Positions 56,210 to 64,000 of a DNA stretch of 64,000 nucleotides are shown in pieces. The stretch covers positions 5,952,001 through 6,016,000 of the forward strand of contig JAOVFP010000005.1 in NCBI GenBank assembly GCA_025738555.1. Reading direction: 5' to 3'. The DNA comes from Cyathus striatus. Taxonomy: Eukaryota; Basidiomycota; Agaricomycetes; Agaricales; Nidulariaceae. The notes beneath the pieces were generated by a model, which was not told the DNA's origin, did no database searches, and saw only the letters and a list, made by a program, of their open reading frames with translations. The translations under genes were made by a program, and so were the position numbers. Position 1 is the first letter of the stretch; the number at the start of each line of letters is the position of its first letter.

Positions 56210-56650
56210 TACATGTCATAACAAGTTAACACATGTTGCACATGATATATGTAAAAAGTGTGACAAACATAACATGCATGAAAAGCGTGACAGATGTCAC
56301 ACATGCGAATATATGTGACAAATATGACATGTGTAAAAGGTGTGATATATGTCACATGCAGAATTATAAATGTGATGCACATGGAAAGCATGACAAATGT
56401 GATGCACATGGAAAGCATGACAAATGTAACATGCAGGAAGAATGTGACAAATGTGATATGCAGGAATTCATAAAGTGTGGGAATACATATGATATGTGTG
56501 AGGTGCGTGACATCGTGACAAACGTGACATATGGGAATATGTGTGATAATGTGATGTGTGTGAATATATGTGACAGATGTGATATGTGGGAATATGTGTG
56601 ACAGATGTGACATGTGCGAATATGTGTGACAGATGTGACACATGCGAATT
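56210..56650 (-). repeat. 28 bp repeats, right arm (inverted)
   Basis: Reverse complement of the 54736-55465 array, shorter, and again most regular next to the 69 bp units (GAATATGTGTGACAGATGTG). Confidence 0.88.
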
Positions 56651-57037
56651 GGTCACCTATGATCATCTCTACATTTACTAGTACTAATAATAAGTCAATA
56701 TACCCTTGAAATGCTTAATGATCACCTATGATCACCTATACATTCATTAATAGTAATAATAGACCAATGTGCAGTTGAAAACACTTAATGATCACCTTTG
56801 ATCATCTCCAGAATCATTAGTAGTAATAATATGTGAATATGTGCTTGAAATGACCTATGATCACCTTTGATCACCTCCAAAATCATTAGTAGTAATAATA
56901 TGAGAATACATGTTTGAAATGACCTATGATCACCTTTGATCACCTTTAGAATGATTAGTAGTAATAATATGTGAATATGTGCTTGGGATTACCTATGATC
57001 ACCTTTGATCACCTCCAGAATCATTAGTAGTAATAAT
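56651..57037 (-). repeat. 69 bp repeats, right arm, inner part
   Basis: About six inverted units (TGACCTATGATCACCTTTGA, TCACCTCCAGAATCATTAGT) up to the insertion site of foldback 2. Confidence 0.88.
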
Positions 57038-58257
57038 GAGCTCTTTACGCTCCCCCCCCCCTTTCACGTGAATTTCACATGAATTTCACATGAATGGGTG
57101 AATTTCATGTGAACTTCATGTGAATTTCAGGTGAACTTTTTGCATTATTTTTGCTGAATTTCAGTGAGAACACTGCTAATAATTTCATGTGAATTTTGCA
57201 TGAATTTCACAGGAACTTCACTAAGTGACATGAATTTCATGTGAAGATGAAGTGAAAATTCACATGAATTTTTCACCTGGCATTCATGTCACTCAGTGAA
57301 GTTCATGTGAAGCTTATACAAGAGTAGAGTGTAATACTGCATGCTGAGTGTGATGCCATGTGCTTAATGTGATACTGTGTGTTGAGTGTGACACCCAGGG
57401 CTGAGTGTGACACCTAGGGCTGAGTGTGACACCTAGGACTGAGTGTGACACCTAGGGCTGAGTGTGACACCTAGGACTAAGTGTGACACCTAGAGCTGAG
57501 TGTGACACTGAGAGCTGAGTGTGACACCTAGGGCTGAGTGTGACACACAGGGCTGAGTGTGACACCTAGGGCTGAGTGTGACGCCTAGAGCTGAGTGTGA
57601 CACTGAGAGCTGAGTGTGACACCTAGGGCTGAGTGTGACACCGAGGGCTGAGTGCAGTCATCAAACTTGTCACAAATGTGTGAAAGTGTGACATATTGGA
57701 AAATGTTGGAAAAAGCGTGACACGTGTGACATGCGTGGGAAAAATGTGACATATTTGGAAAAGTGTCACATACCATAAACATCACATTTGCCACACTTTT
57801 TCCGACATGTCACATTTTCCCGCGCTTGTCACACATGTCACATTTTCCTCACGCCTGTCACAAATGTCACGCTTTTCCCCCAACATTTCCAACATGTCAC
57901 ATTTTTTCCCACGCATGTCACACATGTCACGCTTTTTCCAACATTTTCCAATATGTCACACTTTCACACATGTGTGACAAGTTTGATGACTGCACTCAGC
58001 CCTAGGTGTCACACTCAGCTCTCAGTGTCACACTCAGCTCTAGGTGTCACACTCAGCCCTAGGTGTCACACTCAGTAGTGTAATGACCTCCAATTTTTAA
58101 TGTGAATTTCACTATATTTTCACCTAAATTTCACCTAAAATACATACCTATGCTTTTTGGAAAATATTTAAAATCACACGAAGTTCACGTAATTTCATGT
58201 GATTTTCATGTGAATATGTGAATTCATGGTGAAAGGGGGGGGGAGTATAAAGTACTG
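57038..58257. mobile_element. Foldback element 2 (1220 bp), nested in foldback 1
   Basis: Ends GAGCTCTTTACGCTCCC and (right, complemented) CAGTACTTTATACTCCC, each followed by a C run and TTTCAC. It is flanked by the 8 bp direct repeat GTAATAAT (57030-57037 and 58258-58265). From each end inwards: TTCACATGAA repeats, GGCTGAGTGTGACACCTAG repeats (57393-57650 left; 57985-58080 right, inverted), then TGTCACAC/GTGTGACA core. The whole element is a long palindrome without coding capacity. An 8 bp duplication suits hAT-like or KDZ-like mobilisation. Confidence 0.88.
57385..57655 (+). repeat. GCTGAGTGTGACACCTAGG tandem repeats
   Basis: About fourteen units of 19-20 bp. Inverted counterparts lie at 57985-58080. 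Confidence 0.9.
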
Positions 58258-58533
58258 GTAATAATATGTGAATACATGTTTGAAATGACCTATGATCACC
58301 TTTGATCACCTCCAGAATTATTAGTAGTAATAATAAGTGAATACATGCTTGAAATGACCTATGATCACCTTTGATCACCTCCAAAAATATTACTAGTAAT
58401 AATAAGTGAATATACACTTGAAATGACCTATGATCACCTTTGATCACCTCAAGAATGATTAGTGGTAATAATATGTTAATACATGCTTGAAATAACCTAT
58501 GATCACCTATGATCACCTCTAAAATCATTAGTA
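58258..58533 (-). repeat. 69 bp repeats, right arm, outer part
   Basis: Four inverted units. With the six at 56651-57037 they total ten, equal to the left arm. Confidence 0.88.
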
Positions 58534-58569
58534 ACCCATAGATTTATTAGTAAATATATGACAGCAGGT

Positions 58570-58625
58570 GATCAAAAAAAGCCCTGGCTTTTATGATCAT
58601 GGTGATCAAAAAATCCAGGGCTTTT
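58570..58625. repeat. Small inverted repeat
   Basis: AAAAGCCCTGGCTTTT and AAAATCCAGGGCTTTT (near-exact complements) are separated by about 15 bp, next to GATCATGGTGATC palindromes. Confidence 0.6.
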
Positions 58626-58694
58626 CATGATCATATTGGCTGACACTCATGAAATATCAGTATGTATGTTCTTTCCAAGACATCATCATTTCTC

Positions 58695-59002
58695 ATGATA
58701 TCTGACAATGAGAGTGGCAGTGATGAAGAGGAGGAGGAAATAGAATTAGTAACAAGGAGGTATGTGAATTGTTGCTCAGATTTTATCTTGCATTCTAATA
58801 ATATATATTAACTTCTGAAACAGCTTGCAGATGCTTTGCCATTGAAGTTGGTATCTAAGAAATCAAAGAGGAAGTGTGCTCAGTCAACTGGAAACCCTCA
58901 AAGTCTTAATCTTCCATGTCCTGTTCTGAAGAAGTGTTATGTACCAATTACTTCCTACTGGAAACAAATGCAAAGACACCCAGAAGGTGTTAGAGAATTA
59001 TA
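58695..59002 (+). pseudogene. Unrecognised coding-like fragment
   Basis: ATG at 58695 gives an acidic start (MISDNESGSDEEEEIELVTR). A possible intron (GTATGTG...AACAG, about 58759-58823) is followed by LADALPLKLVSKKSKRKC and VPITSYWKQMQRHPEGVREL-stop. No splice phase joins the two cleanly. The last ~80 bp resemble the complement of the end of LTR B (45968-46050), including the run into a CCCATA tract. Identity unknown. Confidence 0.35.
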
Positions 59003-59019
59003 ACAAAAACCCAAAGTAA

Positions 59020-59175
59020 GTATGGGTGCGAAAATGGGAATGGGAGTGTGGGAATTAGGCATCATCATGGGTAACCAATGGGTATTCCAAGAGCTACCCA
59101 TATCCATACCCATAATAACCCATACCCACATACCCATGGGTATGTTAGCTGTGGGTATGATGGGTGGTGGGTTAC
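59020..59175. repeat. CCCATA/TATGGG-rich tract
   Basis: Imperfect repeats of CCCATACCCATA and its complement, with several internal palindromes (ACCCATGGGTA). Similar tracts occur at 49690-49760 and 63640-63905. Confidence 0.7.
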
Positions 59176-59229
59176 CTGTGGGTTTAGTATGCAAGTGGAG
59201 AGGTGGACATTTATATTTGACATATTTAA

Positions 59230-62200
59230 AAGTAGTCTAGCAGCAAGCATGTATGTAGTCCCAGCCATTCTGCAGTATCTCCTCCTCATCACCATCAACA
59301 GCTGGCATTTTAGAAACAGCCTCCACATCACTACTGCTAATGAACCCTTGTAAGCTCCAACTCCCTAGACATAAGAGCATGCATATTGATTGCACAGATA
59401 GATGGCTATGTATGTGTGACAGAATTAATCTGCCATGGCTAAAAACATGCTCAACATCTACAGAAGTAGCTTAAAATAACATAGTCAGCTGATAGAAGAG
59501 ATAGAATAAAAATAGTGTTACAACAAACCTGGTATACTGAGGTAGTTCAATGCCATTCTTGACAGATGAGGATACATTGCCCTTCATTCCCACCACCAAC
59601 AGATAACATTGTCAACCTCATGTGCATCTGTTGAAAGGTACTGTTCAATCTCATCATGAAGATCTACAGGACTTGCATGAATTGGCTTGAAAATGTTGTC
59701 AAAGATGTTTACTTTTTTGCCTACTACCTGAAGAAATATGTTAGTAGAAGAGGTAAATCAATAGAACATTATGTACTGCTTGAGGTGCTTGTGTATTAGC
59801 TGTCCCACTACCAGTCTCGGAAATACCCATGTAGTGAAGTTCAAACTGAGTGCATAGTACCTCTTTAGCCATATCAATCCACTTGGACTGCCACACTGCC
59901 TTCTTGAAGTATTGTAGTTTGTATTGAGGATGAAGAACTGATGAAATATAAGTATGAATTAATAACAGCAAGTAAAATAAGTTACTCATCACAATATGGT
60001 AGGCCTCGGATTCATCTGTATGAGAGTAATATCAATTGAGTGTCTTCTTGGCAAGTCCAGCAGCAGTGTGAATTGAGAGTGGGAGATTGGGGTTGATGGC
60101 AGCAGTCATCAGACAATCATTGATATGATTCATTGAGGGGATAACATTTGTAATACTGGTATCTTGATGAGAGAAATACAGTGTTGCATCTTTAAGAACC
60201 TATCAGAACAGATGGATAAAATTAGATCTGATTAACTAATCAACCCATGAAACAGACTCACCTCCAAGATATTACACAGTTCCTTGATCATGACCCACTC
60301 CTCTTCATCTAGCTCATACATGTCTTGCAACCCATTTGAAACGTCACCAGTGAATTGCATATATGCTTGCTGATGTTCAAGTAAAAATGATAGCAAATCA
60401 TATGTTGAAATCCATTGTGTTCGAACATCATGAGGGATAAACTTAACAGGAAGTCCTAGCTCATCTAGACAAGCAGCCCATGCTGGTAGTAGCTTGGTGG
60501 TAGAGTATATCATTTTATATGCAAGTTTTTGAACCTGTAAGAAGGTGAGTAAGATGAGAAAGTATGTATCTCAATGAACTAACCTTGGCAAGTATCAAAT
60601 TCACAGGATGCAGCCTTTCCACTATAACATTGCACTGAGCTTGAGATAGAGCCACCATCTCATCAACCCAGCCATCCAGATTATTGTCCTCCTCTTGCCA
60701 CTCCATCCTTGGTTCTTCATGAAGCCCAGTAGTTTCCATAGTTTGAGCATCAGTGTTGATATGGCACCTTTTAGTTCAATAAGGAATGGTTAGATAAAAG
60801 TACTCCCTGTCCCATCCATATAAGACAAACCTTTATGATCTTGGGTATTGTGAGCTAAAGTTAAGTCCCATGCTGTCAGCTAATGTGTAACAAAACACAC
60901 CTTTAACAAGGAAGTCAATATAAAATATAAAACCAATATAAAAAGATTGTTAGAGGCCAGTTGAACATGGATAAAGGTACATACTTGGGTTGAAATGATA
61001 TCTAATTGGTTCCACTGAAAGTAGTGTGTGTGATTCTCCTGTCAAGAGATAAACATTTGATACAGAAGCTGTTTATAATCTGGTTATACACATAAACAGT
61101 TAGTGGTGACTGATAGTGCACTTACCAAACAAAGAATATAATTGTGCAGAGATTTATTTTGAGACAAGGTTCTTGGGTAGTAGTGAAGAATTCACAGTTG
61201 AGAATAATGCACACCAGGATAGTGCAAACCATAAAACACATAAGTACATCAAAGATTGCCAGGTGGGTGCTCATCTGGGAAACTGAGTGCCAGGCGTGGG
61301 TTTGTGAGGATGTCGACACACACCTTCACACACCTGGTACAGCCTTAATTGTGTGTGTGTGGTGCACATCATGTGGGATATAAATAAATAAGAATGGTTC
61401 AGTTAGATCAATCTGTGCAGTAATAATATATATAAGTGGTACAGTAAATAGATAGGAAAGCAAGTACCACATGACAGTAGTATTTCCATTCCCCACAGAC
61501 AGGGTAATGCAGACAGACACAGACAATCAGTTTGAGATGTATTTTCAAGATAGATAAGCACATATAGTGACTACAGTGTTAAAGTAACAATGTTCACATA
61601 GCCTTAATCTACTATTTGAATAACATTTCTATTTGAACCATTAACACCTCAAATTTACAAGACTATTGTTAAGGTACAAGTACAATTGCTCAGAATAAAG
61701 TATTATTACAGTAAATAGTACTTTCAGTCTTGTAGTTTACTTGCAATCACACAGTAGCACCATCAGTGTCTTCATGAGTGAGTTCATATAATAATGTCTT
61801 CTCATTGTCATTACTGAACATAATATTACCATCTTCAGATTTCATAAAGCTTGGTGTGTCGAATTGGTGAATAAATGTTTGTGCTACAAGATTGTTGATG
61901 TACAGGAAACAATGTATATGATTGACACTTGAAAATGAGTTCAGCATACTATCAAGCCTTGTAATTATTACATTGTTGTTGGAGGTGTTGTCACAAGTAA
62001 TGCTAAGGACCTTTTTAATATGATGTAAGCACATGAATTGAATCGATATTTTATACTTACCTTGTCTGATATGCCAAAGTCCCAGAGAACCTCAGCAAAT
62101 GCAGTGGCCAAGTTCTTGCCAGTATGTGATTTGGTAAGTTCAACAACATCAAGAATCAAGCTAACTAGCTTTCCATCTTGCTTGAGATGGACAGTGACTG

Positions 62201-63480
62201 CGATCAATGGGCAGTGGTTGGGGGAGGTCCAACCATCAGTGCCAAAGTGAAGTTTGCTGTCACATTTCTACAAGACAGTAAGTCAGTTTGTACATATTTC
62301 AAGTGAACACATACTTACCTGTAGTATATCAGCAATTCACTGTCATGTTTGTACAAATACTTGCTGGACATCTTTAGCAACTGTGCTCTGTAATGGAAGA
62401 GAGTACTCTGGCCTCCCAGTCATCATTAAACATTTAAATCCACAGTCCTCAACAATGCTGAATGGGCAATTACTTTCCAATACCCAATGAATGATCTTGG
62501 CTCTGTGATAGGGATTAGTGAGGGAATAAGACAAGGGTTCAGTATTACATACTGTGTTTCAGCACATGTATGTTGTCTATGCAAGTAGGTGACTTTACCT
62601 TTACCCTTAATGCAAAATGCTGCTGCAATTAAACCATCTTTACAGTCAGCTAGGACTTTTCTCGCATCATCAGCAGTCCTTGTATTCATAGCAAGCTTCA
62701 CTGTAGCACCGCCCCAGCACACATTTGCATGCTTATGCATATTTCCTATAGAACCTGCATCCTTTTTATCAAGATACTGACAACTAGTCCTTCTACAAGA
62801 CTTTGCATAACAGCAAAATTCATGATAGCAGCAGCTATCCTGATACCCTATTTTAGGAACAGGGTGATAGAATGCATATATGGGTAATGACCAGTCACAC
62901 ATTAAACATGCTAGTAAATATTTAGCATGGTGTTAAAAGCAGTGGCAAGATACCTTACCAAGTTCCTCCTCTGCAGTCTCCTCATCCATGCCCAAGTCCT
63001 GGTCACTGTCATCTGAAACCTTGATAGGGATGTTTCATGGCACTGGTACAGATACAGTTTCAGGGCACTATATAATCATGGTCAGTGATATGATACATTG
63101 TATTAAATTGAGTATCACTTACCTTGTTAGTAGAGGTTCCAGTATTTGTTGTGGTTGCAGAAGCTGAACTTCTTTTCTTCTTTGTTATGTGTTGAGTCTG
63201 ACCTTTTCCCTTTCCTTTTCTGTTTCATGGGTGTTGATTCTACTAAAAGGAGTAAGTATGAGATCATATGCAGAATAGATAACATACCAGAGCAGAATCA
63301 GTAGTGCCAGGACCAGATGCTTCATCATCAGATGCCTTCTTGGATTGCTTCTTTGGGATCAATGACTTGCGAGCTTCAACACCACACTCATTGATAAAGG
63401 GTGCTTGAGCAGATCATCAAGGAGCATTGTTTTTCTCCATTGAATCCATGAAAGTATTCAGAATGTATGTTTTTTTTTCA
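59230..63480 (-). pseudogene. hAT superfamily transposase gene, decayed
   Basis: Multi-exon cut-and-paste transposase with nuclear action. N-terminal, basic Lys/Ser-rich part (RKSLIPKKQSKKASDDEASG, about 63370-63330); a Cys/His-rich zinc-binding, BED-like region (62902-62580); FSIVEDCGFKCLMMTGRPEY; FGTDGWTSPNHCPLIAVTVH (first acidic residue); LILDVVELTKSHTGKNLATA; after an intron LSITCDNTSNNN (second Asp); STTKLLPAWAACLDEL...DVRTQWISTYDLL; LHPQYKLQYFKKAVW; and the C-terminal dimerisation motif DNVICWWWE, MYPHLSRMALNYLSIP and, after an intron, ATSVDVEHVFSHGRLILSH. Stops: TGA 59586-59584 after WWWE, and two TGA at 62345-62343 and 62339-62337 in a motif normally TRxRIA. Element termini were not found; the right one may lie beyond the window. 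Confidence 0.85.
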
Positions 63481-63639
63481 TTCTGGTTATTCTTCATTTG
63501 GTAATATTGATCAGTAGCTTGAGACTGTATAGGTCTTATTATGTAACTTTTTTTTGTCCATTGACAAGCAATGACCTTGTGTTGTTACTTGTGGTACATT
63601 AATTGTAGATATATACATTGTTTCATTTAAAGCTCCATC

Positions 63640-63905
63640 TATGGGTACACATGGGTCATGGGTACATTGAGAACAACCCATGCCCATACCCATACCCATG
63701 CTACCCATACCCATGACCCATATGGGTTTGCACTACCCATGACGATGCCTAGTGGGAATGAACCATGGCTTCAGCAGATGTGCTGTGCTTAGGCAATGTC
63801 ATGGGTAACCCATGGGTATCCTAGGCTTGACCTGTACCCATACCCACACTAGCCCATACCTGTGGGAATGGGTATGGGTTTGCACAGGTAATGAAAACCC
63901 ATGGA
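63640..63905. repeat. CCCATACCCATG-rich tract at right edge
   Basis: Two blocks of CCCATA / TATGGG repeats. GGCAATGTCATGGGTAACCC at 63794 is nearly the same as GGCAATGTCACAGGTAACCC at 49669 inside the MITE, so this is a shared mobile or simple-repeat unit. Confidence 0.65.
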
Positions 63906-64000
63906 AACCTATGGGTTAGATTGTTATTTACATATTCAATAATATATTCAGACTGATGCAAGCAGTCAATTTAAGTGTTCATAGGCTTGTTTTAAACATA

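Larger units (their letters stand above)
54026..58533. mobile_element. Large foldback structure 1 (4.5 kb)
   Basis: Mirrored arms around a 740 bp centre (55466-56209). The left arm is about ten 69 bp units followed by a 28 bp-unit array. The right arm is the reverse complement, in reverse order. Unit-specific variants match in mirror order: TTACCACTAATCATTCTTGAG (left, 54136-54156) pairs with its complement near 58449-58469. A second foldback element (57038-58257) is inserted in the right arm. No transposase inside. The outer boundary is near 54077 on the left by mirror matching and 58533 on the right. Confidence 0.8.

Noticed and set aside
63640..63905. Possible telomeric repeat (CCCATA)n
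   Set aside because: The repeats are imperfect, change orientation, and occur at two internal sites. Fungal telomeres are usually TTAGGG.

Overview
This window looks like repeat-rich nuclear DNA from an agaricomycete (mushroom-forming basidiomycete). The evidence is spliced genes with 47-60 bp GT-AG introns, fungal NACHT-ankyrin (NLR-like) genes, and retroelement and transposon families with the pol, tyrosine-recombinase and hAT protein signatures usual in mushrooms. No gene in the window is clearly intact. The species cannot be read from the sequence. All family names come from reading motifs, not from a database search.

Layout. 1-2044: the 3' part of an NLR-like gene (copy 1). 2379-6813: minus-strand relics of ordinary genes (a macrofage-activating-glycoprotein-like secreted protein, a coiled-coil protein, a P4-type flippase fragment). 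7000-9616: non-coding, repeat-derived. 9617-24732: a 15.1 kb Ty3/gypsy LTR retrotransposon (element A) with two 1350 bp LTRs, gag-protease, an unusual 900-residue region, RT/RNase H/integrase and a small 3' ORF. A 612 bp solo LTR is inserted in its gag-pro frame. 25052-25655: first copy of an unrecognised two-exon ORF family that recurs at 39.1 and 53.8 kb. 27715-29326: a terminal-inverted-repeat transposon with a 7 bp target duplication. 29760-33447: a nearly full-length second NLR gene (copy 2) killed by two CGA-to-TGA changes. 34-39 kb: little beyond a zinc-finger-like relic. 39.5-43.8 kb: inverted short-repeat arrays with a nested MITE and a solo LTR.

44.0-52.9 kb: a minus-strand tyrosine-recombinase (DIRS/Ngaro-like) retrotransposon. 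It is interrupted by a solo copy of the element A LTR, which itself contains another solo LTR, and by a hAT-type MITE. 53.4-58.5 kb: a transposase C-terminal relic, then a 4.5 kb foldback structure with mirrored 69 bp and 28 bp repeat arms. A second foldback element sits inside its right arm. 59.2-63.5 kb: a decayed hAT transposase gene on the minus strand.

Common theme. Many in-frame stops in otherwise readable genes are TGA where the paralogue or the family has CGA (Arg). That points to CpG-to-TpG decay of repeats, by methylation or a RIP-like process. The two NLR copies, 30 kb apart in the same orientation, bracket gene relics and a stack of nested mobile elements.
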